64,000 nucleotides of DNA from Adhaeretor mobilis (GTDB lineage Bacteria > Planctomycetota > Planctomycetia > Pirellulales > Lacipirellulaceae). A program made the position numbers and the translations under genes. Positions 9,088-18,106 of this stretch are shown one piece after another (positions within the stretch are counted from its first letter, which is position 1; each line of letters opens with the position of its first letter). The notes under the pieces are model-generated. The model was not told the origin of the DNA. It saw only the letters and a program-made list of their open reading frames with translations, and ran no database searches. Location of the stretch: positions 4,513,178 through 4,577,177 of the forward strand of contig NZ_CP036263.1 of the NCBI RefSeq assembly GCF_007741515.1, written 5' to 3'.

Positions 9088-9570
9088 TTAGCACAAATCC
9101 CGTTGCGTCGGAACGCTCGGCATCGGTGAGGGACGATCCAATTCGACCGGAACAGCGTCCCGGAGAATGGCATCTAATTCACCAGCTGCCTGCCCTCCGA
9201 ATGCTCGCTCGTACAGGCTCAGCATACTCCCATAGCGATTCTTGAGAACCTCGGCTTCTTGATTCATTTCGATTAGGGCAATTTCTAGCAGTCCGGTGCT
9301 CAATCCTTTGCCGGTCACCGCGCAGATCGCTTTTTCAGCGCATTCATAAAGATGAGCAAGGTCTAGTCGCATGCTGAGCAATTCATACGCATGCCCAAGC
9401 GTGATGCCTTGCAATTCTTCGGGGCTGGGACGAACCGGACCATTGATCGCCATCCCAAATCTACCCTCCTTAATCGCCTGCTCCAGCGGTTCAGGCGTCG
9501 GTAGGCACACCCCGGCCAGTCCGCATCGTTCAAACTCCAACTGACGTTTGCTCTTCCGATGCCTCATCAC
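9088..9570 (-). CDS. Hypothetical accessory protein
   Basis: A 160-aa soluble protein with a basic N-terminus (RHRKSKRQLEFE) and a CLPTPEPLEQAI stretch. The rest is helical with no recognised domain. It starts at GTG 9570 or the ATG at 9567, and its start overlaps the stop of the upstream gene, so the two are translationally coupled. The gene pair lies back to back with the ArdC-like gene on the other strand. Products of this kind occur in planctomycete integrated plasmids, but I can assign no function. Confidence 0.65.
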   Translation of the reverse strand: MMRHRKSKRQLEFERCGLAGVCLPTPEPLEQAIKEGRFGMAINGPVRPSPEELQGITLGHAYELLSMRLDLAHLYECAEKAICAVTGKGLSTGLLEIALIEMNQEAEVLKNRYGSMLSLYERAFGGQAAGELDAILRDAVPVELDRPSPMPSVPTQRDLC

Positions 9571-9776
9571 AACAGCTCTAAATCGATGTCTTCGATCCGC
9601 TGATCGATCTGGGTGAGCCGATATTCCAGTTCAACGCCCCGCTCGATCCGATCATCGGGAGCGATCTTTTCTTTCACGCGATTGAACTCACGCATAGCAC
9701 GGGCCGTCTGCTGACGCTGCCCTCGCAACTCGGCCTGCTCGTTCAATAACTTCTGACGTTGCTCTTCCCAATCCAT
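9567..9776 (-). CDS. Small coiled-coil hypothetical protein
   Basis: A 69-aa protein from the ATG at 9776 (the frame extends to 9812). It is rich in Glu, Gln and Arg with heptad spacing throughout, which predicts a coiled coil. Its stop codon overlaps the start of the downstream 160-aa gene. No family recognised; the pairing suggests that the two proteins act together. Confidence 0.6.
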   Translation of the reverse strand: MDWEEQRQKLLNEQAELRGQRQQTARAMREFNRVKEKIAPDDRIERGVELEYRLTQIDQRIEDIDLELL

Positions 9777-9907
9777 CGCGCGATCGTAGCACTGCAGAAC
9801 GGGGCGAGTCAAAACTTTTCGTACTCACTCGCACGATGTTGTTCAGAAATCAACGATATCTTTTGTGCTTGACTCCTATTGCCCTTTTCTGGTTTCTTCG
9901 CCTTGCA

Positions 9908-10828
9908 ATGGCAAAGAGAAAATACACCAAGAATCACAAGCGAGACATTTACCAAGAGATCACCGACCGCATCCTCGCGATGTTAGAGACAGGAACCGTG
10001 CCGTGGCGCAATCCCCTGCGTCGTCAGGGGGGCGGCGGTTGGCCGAAGAATCTTGATAGCATGAAACGCTACCGCGGCATCAACGTATTCTTGTTGGCGG
10101 TCACTGCTTGGGAGCGTGGCTACGGATCCGACTACTGGCTCACGTTCCGCCAAGCTGTCAAACAGGGTGGCAAAGTGAAAAAAGGTGAGAAAGCCTCGCT
10201 CGTCACTTTCTGGAAGCTGTTTGATAAGACTGACAAAGAATCGGGCCAAGAATACAAGTTACCCGTGTTGCGTCATTACAATGTGTTCAATGCCCAGCAG
10301 TGTGAAGGAATCCAGACGCCCGACCTCCTCCCTCCCGATCCCGATGCTCCGCCTTTCGAGCCACTTTCCGAGTGTGAAGCAATTGTTGCAGGATACAAGG
10401 ACGCCCCACCGATTGAGCATCAGGCTGGACCGGCAAGGTATCGACCGTCGGCAGACCGGGTACTGATCCCCAAACCGGATGAGTTTGATACGCGCGAGAA
10501 CTACTATGCGGTACTATTTCACGAGCTTGTTCACAGCAGTGGTCACAAGTCCCGACTTGACCGTGGATTTGAAGAGTCCCCGGCTCCCTTCGGTTCGCCC
10601 GACTATTGCAAAGAAGAACTTGTGGCTGAAATGGGAGCTGCTTTTCTTGCGGCTGCCGGTGGGATCAGTCCACCGACGATCGAACAATCGGCTGCCTACA
10701 TCGACAACTGGCAGAAACAACTTCGCGGGGATGCCCGACTGATCGTCACCGCAGCTGGAGCTGCCCAAAAAGCAGCTGATTTTATCTTCGGAGCGAGCTT
10801 CGAGGAGCAGTCACCTACCCAATCGTAG
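9908..10828 (+). CDS. ArdC-like antirestriction protein with zincin domain
   Basis: A 306-aa protein from the ATG at 9908; upstream in-frame codons to 9836 encode an unlikely hydrophobic leader. The N-terminal ArdC domain (about 1-130) shows the family pattern IYQEITDRILAMLETG, VPWRNPL and YRGINVFLL. It is linked to single-stranded DNA binding. The C-terminal domain is a zinc metallopeptidase-like fold with HELVHSSGH at about 205-213 and a downstream EELVAEMGAAFL helix that supplies the third ligand. ArdC proteins are carried by conjugative plasmids and integrative elements to protect incoming DNA from restriction. This is good evidence that the region arrived by transfer. Confidence 0.9.
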   Translation: MAKRKYTKNHKRDIYQEITDRILAMLETGTVPWRNPLRRQGGGGWPKNLDSMKRYRGINVFLLAVTAWERGYGSDYWLTFRQAVKQGGKVKKGEKASLVTFWKLFDKTDKESGQEYKLPVLRHYNVFNAQQCEGIQTPDLLPPDPDAPPFEPLSECEAIVAGYKDAPPIEHQAGPARYRPSADRVLIPKPDEFDTRENYYAVLFHELVHSSGHKSRLDRGFEESPAPFGSPDYCKEELVAEMGAAFLAAAGGISPPTIEQSAAYIDNWQKQLRGDARLIVTAAGAAQKAADFIFGASFEEQSPTQS

Positions 10829-11321
10829 TTGCGCGGGCGGCTAGAGAAACGACTACTGCTTCGTTTTGCCAAAGCTACCTTGTTGGAGTTGGTGGCTAGA
10901 GTTTAGCCTTTTCTACGAGACGATCAGGTTACTTCCCTTAGCCGGTGCTTCTGAGAGGTAGTCTCCCACAGGAACCTCTACGGAACGATGACTTCCTATC
11001 GCGCCTGATGCTTCTGGTGATTCGCTGATATGGCAATCGATACGCTCAACGCTCCTCCAGCCTGCGATTGTTCCACCACTAGAAATTCAACGACTTCTTA
11101 TGGGTCGCGACATCAGGAGATTTCTGTCCTTACAGTCCGTGATTGAGGGATCGCTGCATGGTTCCACCCAGTCCTGGCCCAGTTCAAATGTCGCAAAAAA
11201 TAGACACTCACCAGCTCGATCGATTTTTGGTCGATCCGCAAAGCGGCAAACATTGGACCCGCACCAGCGCCGGTCGGAAGGATTCCAGGCATCGTCAACC
11301 ACAGACTGAAAGGACAAACTC
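10829..11321. other. Non-coding stretch between ArdC-like gene and a small gene
   Basis: No frame here looks coding: the ORFs at 11100-11325 overlap each other in several frames and have no conserved features. An AAAGGA ribosome site lies just before the gene at 11322. No tRNA, repeat array or strong hairpin was seen. Confidence 0.4.
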
Positions 11322-11603
11322 ATGACGAACACTACTCCAAAGAACCCAGTCGCAAAATTCCAAGATGGTAAGGTACAACTGGCCATCTGGAAGAACCCGA
11401 GCGAGCAAGGGAGTTTCTACTCGATCTCCGCTCCCACCCGGAGCTACCAGGATGAGGCGGGAAACTATCGGGATACGACTTCCCTGAGTGGAACCCAGCT
11501 CCTCCAGGCGCAACGGTTACTCGGCCTGGCCTACGATCGCATTCGTGATCTGCAGGATGCCGACTATGCAGCCCGCCTAGCGGCTGCCAACGAGGCGAGT
11601 TAA
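11322..11603 (+). CDS. Small plasmid-type hypothetical protein
   Basis: A 93-aa acidic soluble protein starting at an ATG with AAAGGA upstream. Its layout (PVAKFQDGKVQLAIWKN, then an aromatic strand, then a DTTSLSGTQLLQAQRLLGLA helix) matches a family of small proteins often found beside ArdC-like and replication genes on planctomycete and cyanobacterial mobile elements. These look like one beta-sheet platform followed by a helix and may bind DNA, but the function is not established. Confidence 0.7.
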   Translation: MTNTTPKNPVAKFQDGKVQLAIWKNPSEQGSFYSISAPTRSYQDEAGNYRDTTSLSGTQLLQAQRLLGLAYDRIRDLQDADYAARLAAANEAS

Positions 11604-11758
11604 TCCGCCTTGACCCACGAGTGCGGCGGTCGTTTGCTCAGAGCGATCGCCGCTCTTCGTTGGCTCTGTAGGTGCAGGTAGTCGTAGCGCTGCCGAATTG
11701 TTTTGACTCAGGTGCTTAAATAGCTCTACGCTTGGTCAGAGGTTTTGCAGGAAAAAAG

Positions 11759-11938
11759 ATGGCCTATCAATCACGTTCTAACAAGCATGCTGGTTTGAGT
11801 CTGCTCCGGGTGAAGTTTAACCGGGTGAGCGCGCTGCGCCGCAAGCGAAGAAAAGATATATCCCCGCCTCGGCCCCGGCGCTCTCGGAAATTGTCATTGC
11901 GAGGTTTTCGGCGGCGATATCCTAGGCCAAAGCGATAG
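11759..11938 (+). CDS. Very basic small hypothetical protein
   Basis: A 59-codon frame beginning at ATG 11759 with a well-placed AGGA upstream. The product is extremely Arg/Lys-rich, ending in repeated RR and PRP motifs (RRYPRPKR), as expected for a nucleic-acid-binding peptide. It could also be a chance frame in GC-rich DNA. It lies 77 bp before the left end of the IS21 element. Confidence 0.4.
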   Translation: MAYQSRSNKHAGLSLLRVKFNRVSALRRKRRKDISPPRPRRSRKLSLRGFRRRYPRPKR

Positions 11939-12015
11939 GAGTAGTGATTGTTGGAAGTGGAATCGAGAGACTTGACTCGGTGGGCCCTTTTGGGCTAACC
12001 AGAGAAGAGATGAAC

Positions 12016-12042
12016 TGTGAATGGCAGTTGAAAAGTGCAGCG
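12016..12042 (+). repeat. IS21 terminal inverted repeat, left
   Basis: 27 bases beginning TGTGAATGGCAG and ending AAGTGCAGCG. The reverse complement of 14504-14530 differs only at position 14 (T here, C there). Confidence 0.9.
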
Positions 12043-12112
12043 ATTGGCGGTCGAAAAGTACAGCGCTAGGTAGGTGCGGGGATTGTAACAGACCCTCCCG
12101 CTTAGGTCACGA

Positions 12113-12889
12113 TTACTCTTTGGTTCTCTTTCGGCGTCTGCGTTGTGCGTCCTTGAGTCGATAGCTTTCGCCGGTCGTTTCGATGATCTGACAACGATGG
12201 GTAAGCCGGTCAAGGGCTGCCCCAGTCAACCGTTCACTGCCCAGCACTTCGGTCCAATTCTCAAAGGGCAAGTTCGTTGTGACAATGAGACTCTGCCGCT
12301 CATAGGCGGTGCCGATAATGTCGAACAGCAGTTCGGCTCCCACCTTGCTAGCTGGCACATATCCCAGTTCGTCTAAAATGAGTAGGTGCTGCTTGGTCAA
12401 CTGACTACGAAGTCTCAACAACAACTTCTCATCGCGAGCTTCAAGCAAGGTGGTGATCAACTCGGTGACTCGGAAGAAGCGAACCTTCTTGCCAGCCAAG
12501 CAAGCGGCCATTCCTAAGGCGATCGCCAGGTGTGTCTTGCTGGTGCCACTGGCGCCGACCAGGATGAGATTCTCCTGCTTCTCAAGATACTCACCTTTGA
12601 TCAACTCCAGCACCAACGGCTTGTTGAGCGAAGGCTGTGCCTTAAAGTCGAACTCATCAAGCGTCTTGTGAGCCGGGAACTTCGCTAACTTGAGACGACG
12701 TTCAGCGGCACGTCGCTCTCGCTCTACCAGTTCTAATTCGCACAGCGATAGCAAGAACGCCAAGTGATCCAGATTCTCGTTCGCCGAGCGAGCCGCCACC
12801 TTCTCACACTCGCTATGCATCGTGGGAAGTTTTAATTGCTTCAGGTGATGCTTCACCAGTACGGTGGACTTCGTTTCGGTCTTGGTCAT
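12113..12889 (-). CDS. istB: IS21-family ATP-binding helper protein
   Basis: A 258-aa AAA+ ATPase that helps IstA choose and capture the target. It has an N-terminal LKQLKLPTMHSECEK helix, the FDFKAQPSL motif, a P-loop region GASGTSKTHLA at about 112-122, Walker B LLILDELGY at about 170, and NLPFENW. The P-loop has Ser where the family has Gly (GTSKT instead of GTGKT), which may weaken nucleotide binding. The start overlaps the istA stop by 4 bp, as usual for the family. Confidence 0.93.
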   Translation of the reverse strand: MTKTETKSTVLVKHHLKQLKLPTMHSECEKVAARSANENLDHLAFLLSLCELELVERERRAAERRLKLAKFPAHKTLDEFDFKAQPSLNKPLVLELIKGEYLEKQENLILVGASGTSKTHLAIALGMAACLAGKKVRFFRVTELITTLLEARDEKLLLRLRSQLTKQHLLILDELGYVPASKVGAELLFDIIGTAYERQSLIVTTNLPFENWTEVLGSERLTGAALDRLTHRCQIIETTGESYRLKDAQRRRRKRTKE

Positions 12890-14387
12890 CTTACGTCCTC
12901 CATGAGCAATGCTTGATAGGCCGAAACATTCGTTTCGGTAACCGCTACCGTCCTGAGGTGTGGACGCCCATCGAGAGAAAACAGTCCCACAGGAGATTCG
13001 CGTCGATGTTCCAAGATGACTCGAATGCTGTCGGCATCGTGAATGCCGATATCGAGAGCATACTCGATAGCTCGTGCCAGTTCAGGGACCGAGTAAGATT
13101 CCAACAATCGTAAAGCGCGAATGTATTCACGCGTTCCCAGCCCATTGGGCTCGGTCTCCATCCGTCTGCGAAGTACCGTAAAGCAGGTCGGAAGATCCCA
13201 CTTCTCTAGTGGTCTAGCATGGTCCAATCCTCCTGGCTTCCGCTCTAGCAGTGCCAAGTAATGCACTGGATCAAAGAGGTGTTGCTCGCGTCCCCAATGC
13301 CTGGGGTGCCTAGCAATCAGCTCTCCCTGAAACGTCAAGCGAACTTCATCAACGCTGGCAACAATGGTGATCTGCCGATGGGCGTATTTTACGGGGACGG
13401 AATAGCTGTTGGTGTCGAAACGGACTAGCGAGAGCGTGTTCGCCATGGCATGGGTCACGCGTCGTGCGTCAAACGCCTGACGTGGCAGGTCGAGCATCGC
13501 AGAGAGTTCCTCTTTAAGAAGCTCCTCTTTCGTAGCTGACTTACCCCGTAAGGAGCGCTGGAGATCTGCTCGGAGCGACGTTCAAGCTCTGCATTCAACT
13601 CTGACAGTGTGTTGACCTTGGGAATCGGCACGAGGTAGTTGCGTCTGCCGTAGCCGACCAGATTCTCAACATGCCCCTTCTCAGTGGGACGACGAACTAG
13701 GCAGAAATGAGATTCATAGAGGTAATGACTCTGTAAACGCAAGAACTCACTGGTCAGCTGACGCTGACGGCTACCGGTGATCTTGGTAACAGCAATCTTC
13801 GAGTTGTCGTAGCTGATCCGCGTCGGCACACCCCCGAAGAACTCGAATGCTCTCCGATGACCTTCTTGGAACGATTCGGTGCACTCCCGTGGAAACGCCT
13901 GGAGGTAAAAGGCGTCGCTGTAAGGCAGCGTTATCAAGAACAACGCGACCTGCACCCGTTCGCCTGCTAAGTCGATGTAGGCATAGCCGAAATCAACCTG
14001 GGCCTGTCCCGGTGGATGGGATAGTGGCAAGAAGACTTCTTGCGTCTTCTGCTTCCACTCCTTGACCGCAGTGCGAACGCTTGTGTAGCCACCTGGGTAG
14101 CCATGCTCGTCACGCAAGCGATGGAAAATACGCGTTGCTGTGTGACGCTGCTTCTTCGGTGCCTGCCGATCCGACTTGAGAATCTCATGGATGATCGGCA
14201 GATAAGGTTCGAGGACCGGCTTGCTACGCGGCAGTTGCTGGCGATAGCCAGGCGGCTCTTCGAATTCCAGCATCTTCGCTAGCGTTCGCCAGCTAATGTC
14301 ATATTCGAGGCAAGCTGCTCGCTTGCTCAACTCGCCGGTCAGAACCCGGCGACGAACTTCGGTCCATTGCTCCATATCAGCGTACAC
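12886..14387 (-). pseudogene. istA: IS21-family transposase, frameshifted
   Basis: An IstA transposase broken by a 1-base deletion near 13566. The first part (14387 down to about 13566) holds an N-terminal HTH and the catalytic DDE core: Asp in QVDFGYAYIDL, Asp in SYDNSKIAV and Glu in EKGHVENLVGY. After the shift, the DLQRSLRGKSATKEELL segment and the C-terminal domain (SYSVPVKYAHRQ) continue in another frame to 12886. Restoring one base (CAG-GAT) gives a full IstA of about 500 residues. Programmed frameshifting is not how IS21 makes IstA, so this is decay. Confidence 0.9.
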
Positions 14388-14503
14388 TCCTGTGCCTTTC
14401 TGAAAATCTGGGAAAGATTGGGCCTAACGGCCCATCTTCCCAAACTCAAAGAACTGCACATCTGTGCGCTGTACGATTCAGTTGCCAATTCTACCCCGCC
14501 AAG

Positions 14504-14530
14504 CGCTGCACTTTTCGACTGCCATTCACA
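14504..14530 (-). repeat. IS21 terminal inverted repeat, right
   Basis: Right-hand end of the IS21 element, reverse complement of the left repeat at 12016-12042 with one mismatch. The next base (14531) is the first of the interrupted nuclease-like gene. Confidence 0.9.
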
Positions 14531-15499
14531 CATAGAGAGCGCTATCGAAAAAAGAGATTTGTATCGGACGACGTCGAGAAAGTGGGGGAGTTCATCGACT
14601 TGATGTTCACATTGTTTCCTCCTGAGAATGACCCTAAGCATGATGGGGCACACTACGTTAGCGGACGCGATGCTGCCGTTCATCTACGAACTCTGATGCT
14701 AAACTGGCTCACCGATCAGGAATCGCAGGAGGGCGTTAACGAGCTAAGAAAGTTGGAAGGTAAATACCGTCGGAAGTATCCTTGGATTCGTCGAGCAAGG
14801 GCTCGAAGTGAACGTAGTCGACTTCAAACTTCTTGGCAGCCAATCCCTGTAAGATCAACAGCCGAAATTCTTGAATATGCATCGCGAAGACTAATTCGGT
14901 CTGGCAGAGATATCCTCGACGGCATAGAAGCTGCTGTACAAGCGTATGGTCAGTACCTGCAGCACAGTGAGCCATCAGGCCTAGAAGATCTATGGAATAC
15001 ACCCAGTGGCGAGATACCTAGCCCAAAGCATGAAGAACGCATGTCTGAAAAAATCTGTGAGGTAATTCGAGATGCGTTTCAAGAAAACGCTGTGAGCGCT
15101 AGCCGAGAATCGCAGATTAGAAGGAGATTGGTTCCGAAGAAAGACGGCGGAGAACCTGGAAGCGAGACTGATGTCTTTGTCAGTGTTCCCGCCTTAGGTG
15201 TCGTTTCTGGTGATCCAATGGAAGTGGTTGTGGAGGTCAAGAGATCCTGCAACCGGGAAGCCAAGGAGAGCCTGCGTAGCCAACTTGTAGACCGATACAT
15301 GTCCGAGGCTGGAACTGACTTCGGCTTCTATATTGTGGTTTATCTTGATGCACCATCTTTACGAGATTCACATAAGCCAGTGTGGTCAACATTAGAAGAG
15401 GCACAGTATGATATAGTCCAGCAAGCCGAAGCCATCGAAACAGATACGTCAGGCACGACATGTGTGAGACCCCACGTTATCGACGCCCGTATTCAGTAG
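14531..15499 (+). pseudogene. 3' remnant of a PD-(D/E)xK nuclease-like gene cut by IS21
   Basis: The coding frame is open straight from the IS21 end at 14531 through 15499. A GTG at 14582 could start a 305-aa product, but the codons before it (HRERYRKKRFVSDDVEKV) also look like coding sequence. The N-terminal part is helical. The C-terminal third has a restriction-nuclease-like core: ETDVFVSV, then MEVVVEVKRSCNRE giving the E-x-K pair, then SQLVDRY. I recall this type of C-terminal domain at the end of large helical-repeat proteins, some from defence islands. No matching 5' part lies on the far side of the IS, so more than a simple insertion happened. Confidence 0.6.
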
Positions 15500-15692
15500 T
15501 TCCCGCTTTGGGATATCATCAGTCACACCAAATTCGGATTCCAAACTGCCTCGGCCGTAAACGCCGGACGGCCTTGAGTCGATCGGGCAAGCTGTTGGAG
15601 GAAGCAATGGAAATCTCTATGCAGGCAGATTGGCGTTCCATGATAGTCGGATCATCAAGGCGTAAATCGTGCTTAGATGCTCGCCATTAAGC

Positions 15693-16952
15693 CTACTCTG
15701 GAAACACCTCCGCTATCGCTTTTTGCTGCTGATCGGGTATCAAGTGACGGTATCGCTTAACCATCGCCTCAGTTTGGTGGCCGACCCAACCATTGATGAT
15801 CCGTTGGTCGATGCCGGCAGCGGCACAATTCGAGCAAAACGAGTGCCGGAACACATGCCAGCCCCGTGCTTTCGACCAGTTCGATCCCGCCACCGCTCGC
15901 TTGAAATGATCGTGAGCCTGATCGCATGAAAGGGGCATAGCCGTGGTCGCCTTGTTTTTCGATCTTGCAACGCCCGGAGGCAACGAGAACGTAAACTGAC
16001 CTCCAGGGTGATTGGGCAAGTATTCGCGCAACACTTGGCGGAGCAGGGGGGACAGAGGTACTGATCTCGTTGTTAGCTGGCCACGCACTCGCTTCTTTTC
16101 GCGTATGGTGACAGTGCCAATTTCAAAGTTAATATCGTCCAATTGCGATCGCAGCATTTCACTTCGCCGAGCGCCAGTGTGTGCTGCGAAGACGAACATT
16201 GGGTACAAGAAGTCATGCGAGGCAATGGCTTGGACGTGAGCCAGCAACTCGGCAAGCTCAGTTGTCGTCAAGAACAAGGCTGACCACAGTTCATTCTGCT
16301 CCTCGTCGCCAAGACCGCCTCTTGCGATGCGACGTTCAATTTCCGCCTGGGTTTGGAACGGTGGCTTCTCACTCGACTTCGGATAGCGGGTTCCCTTGAG
16401 GGGCAGTTGTCCAGTCAGGTGGCCGGCATCCTTTGCCCAATTCCACATCGTCCGTAGCGTCGTCAGTTCTTTCTTGATTGTCGCGGGGCTCAGCTTCTTT
16501 CCACGGATTCCTGGGGCTTTCCCGCGTTCATCTATGTACTTCTGAATATCTACAAGCGCTGTAGTCGGTAAAACAAACGAAGCCCCCATCACACTTCGCA
16601 GATGGCGCAAATGCGTCTCCATGCCTTTGATCGTGCTTTGTTCCAGTGCGTCATCTGGAATAGATCCCAAAAAGGCTGAGGAGAATTGACCAAGAGTACG
16701 CAACTGCCGCTTAGGTCTTGCTGATTTCGTCCCGTTTAGCTGTCCATCCGACAACAAAAACGATGCCACATCACCGTCACTCGGCAACACCAAGCGACCA
16801 GCTTCCAGCAAGTTGATATTCTCGTGGACACGTTGGACACGAGCGTTAGCTGCTCGCTTATCGCTCGTGCGAAGGGCACGCTTGAATTTCAAGCCACCGT
16901 AGCGAAAGGCAATGTGGTAGCGTCCAGTTTCTGTTTGTTCGAGCCATGCCAT
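15693..16952 (-). CDS. Tyrosine recombinase (phage-type integrase)
   Basis: A 419-aa site-specific recombinase. The start chosen is the ATG at 16952, preceded by AGGAG with a 9-base spacer; the frame extends to 17039. An N-terminal arm-binding region (TGRYHIAFRYGGLKFKRAL), a SAM-like core-binding domain and a catalytic domain follow. The catalytic residues are present: Arg in HTGARRSE (about 262), HVFRHSF (HxxR, about 369), His in VGHQT and Tyr in MVKRYRHL (401). It lies 160 bp from the 3' end of tRNA-Leu with its 5' end facing the tRNA, the normal arrangement for an element integrated in that tRNA. It appears intact. Confidence 0.92.
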   Translation of the reverse strand: MAWLEQTETGRYHIAFRYGGLKFKRALRTSDKRAANARVQRVHENINLLEAGRLVLPSDGDVASFLLSDGQLNGTKSARPKRQLRTLGQFSSAFLGSIPDDALEQSTIKGMETHLRHLRSVMGASFVLPTTALVDIQKYIDERGKAPGIRGKKLSPATIKKELTTLRTMWNWAKDAGHLTGQLPLKGTRYPKSSEKPPFQTQAEIERRIARGGLGDEEQNELWSALFLTTTELAELLAHVQAIASHDFLYPMFVFAAHTGARRSEMLRSQLDDINFEIGTVTIREKKRVRGQLTTRSVPLSPLLRQVLREYLPNHPGGQFTFSLPPGVARSKNKATTAMPLSCDQAHDHFKRAVAGSNWSKARGWHVFRHSFCSNCAAAGIDQRIINGWVGHQTEAMVKRYRHLIPDQQQKAIAEVFPE

Positions 16953-17112
16953 CGTATTGTTCTCCTGCATTGAAGCTAATGGCCACAACACAGTGAGAAC
17001 AGCAATACGACTGCCACACGAACACAACAGTGCCCCCAAAATGCCCCCAGTTTCAGAATTCTGGGGAGCATGGACTTTTCGTCAATCGACGTAAGTCCTT
17101 ACTATGAAAGAG

Positions 17113-17196
17113 TACCGGAGGGGGGACTTGAACCCCCACGAGGTTGCCCTCACTGGATTTTGAATCCAGCGCGTCTGCCAATTCCGCCACTCCGGC
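17113..17196 (-). tRNA. tRNA-Leu (CAA anticodon)
   Basis: 84 bases on the - strand that fold as a class II tRNA: acceptor GCCGGAG pairs with CTCCGGT (last pair G-T), discriminator A. The anticodon arm CTGGA-TTCAAAA-TCCAG gives CAA, and the T arm GGGGG-TTCAAGT-CCCCC is perfect. CCA is not encoded. It is the likely attachment site of the neighbouring integrase. Confidence 0.93.
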
Positions 17197-17316
17197 ATTG
17201 AGTGCGATGTCCAATAGATTACCGCGAAATGCGGGAGGCTTCTAGGCCTGATGGGGGGCGAACTGCCGGGTAAATCTGATCGGCAATACCGGCTGGCCGA
17301 GTGGAAGTTGCCCCTG

Positions 17317-17817
17317 CTAGTCGAGCATGAGTTGCATAAATATCGAAGTCAGCCAGCGGTCGAACTTGCGGCCGATGTTTGGAAAGCGGCCCGCTTCTAC
17401 GAAGCCGTGCTTAGTGTGCAAGGCGAGACTGCCGGCTTGCTCGCTGTCGATGGCGGCAATAATCGTTCGCAGCCCTAGCTGGCGAGCACGAGCGATCTGG
17501 TCGGCCATCAGTGCGCTGCCGACCCCTTGTCGCACAAAACTGGGATGGACGTAAACCGAGTTCTCTACCGTTCGTCGGTAGGCAGGCCTCGAGCGGAAAG
17601 TCCCCAGAGATCCCCAGCCTACTACTTGGTCTTCGCGGCAGGCAACGGTTACGGGATGAATTGCTTCTCGGTCGACAAACCACGCTTCACGCTGCCGTGC
17701 CGACCAAGGTTCGAGGTCGTAGGTAGTTGTCGACTGCGCAGGATATTCGTTGTAGATCGCATTGATCGATGGCAAATCCTTGGGGGCCGCTAGGCGAATG
17801 GAAATCTGGGATGACAT
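17317..17817 (-). CDS. GNAT acetyltransferase of the phosphinothricin acetyltransferase type
   Basis: A 166-aa GNAT-fold N-acetyltransferase. The N-terminal strand and helix (IRLAAPKDLPSINAIYNEY) and the following STTTYDLEP are typical of the Pat/YncA branch. The acetyl-CoA site appears as SVYVHPSFVRQGVGSALM (V-x-P-x-x-R-Q-G-V/I-G at about 90-105), and LHTKHGFVEAGRFPNIGRKF closes the fold. Such enzymes acetylate small amines or methionine sulfone-like compounds; the substrate is not predictable. It is a single gene with no partners. Confidence 0.88.
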   Translation of the reverse strand: MSSQISIRLAAPKDLPSINAIYNEYPAQSTTTYDLEPWSARQREAWFVDREAIHPVTVACREDQVVGWGSLGTFRSRPAYRRTVENSVYVHPSFVRQGVGSALMADQIARARQLGLRTIIAAIDSEQAGSLALHTKHGFVEAGRFPNIGRKFDRWLTSIFMQLMLD

Positions 17818-18106
17818 TGCAAGCGGAGCTCCATAGAGGACGCTCCCTAAAGTTAATTGGTGAAACTGCTCTACTTAGACATCTTAATCGAAGACATCTC
17901 AGTCGATGGAGGGGTTCGCCACACTAGTTATCACGCCAACGTGCGGATAATCGTTACAAACCTCACCCCAAACGTGCAAATGTGGGGTATACGCGATGCC
18001 AGATTGCCCTGAGAAAAGTAGAGTTGTGGTAAGCATCTGCTACTAACTGACGGTTATCGCTTCCGAGCGTCTCGACCGCCTCACTAAACTCTGCCTATCG
18101 AATACT

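Larger units (their letters stand above)
12016..14530 (-). mobile_element. IS21-family insertion sequence, degenerate
   Basis: A 2515-bp element bounded by 27-bp terminal inverted repeats that match at 26 of 27 positions and encoding the two-gene istA-istB arrangement on the - strand. An inner partial copy of the end sequence (about 12048-12065) repeats the GAAAAGT-CAGCG part, as in the multiple terminal repeats of IS21 elements. No target-site duplication is visible: the flanking bases (GAAC left, CATA right) differ, which fits an old insertion or a later deletion. istA is frameshifted and the istB P-loop is altered, so the copy is probably inactive. Confidence 0.92.
9088..17196. other. Accessory island next to tRNA-Leu (limits uncertain)
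   Basis: This stretch groups typical mobile-element cargo: small plasmid-type proteins, an ArdC-like antirestriction protein, an IS21 element, a truncated nuclease-like gene, and a tyrosine integrase whose 5' end points at a tRNA-Leu gene. The right limit is taken as the 3' end of the tRNA, the usual att site for such integrases. I searched the left side for a copy of the tRNA 3' end and found none, so the left limit is only the first accessory gene. The whole-island claim is inference. Confidence 0.45.

Noticed and set aside
11100-11325. Overlapping small frames upstream of the 93-aa gene
   Set aside because: Compete in several frames, no motif; treated as non-coding.
12886-14387. Programmed frameshift in istA
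   Set aside because: IS21 elements make IstA from one frame; a single missing base near 13566 explains the break better.
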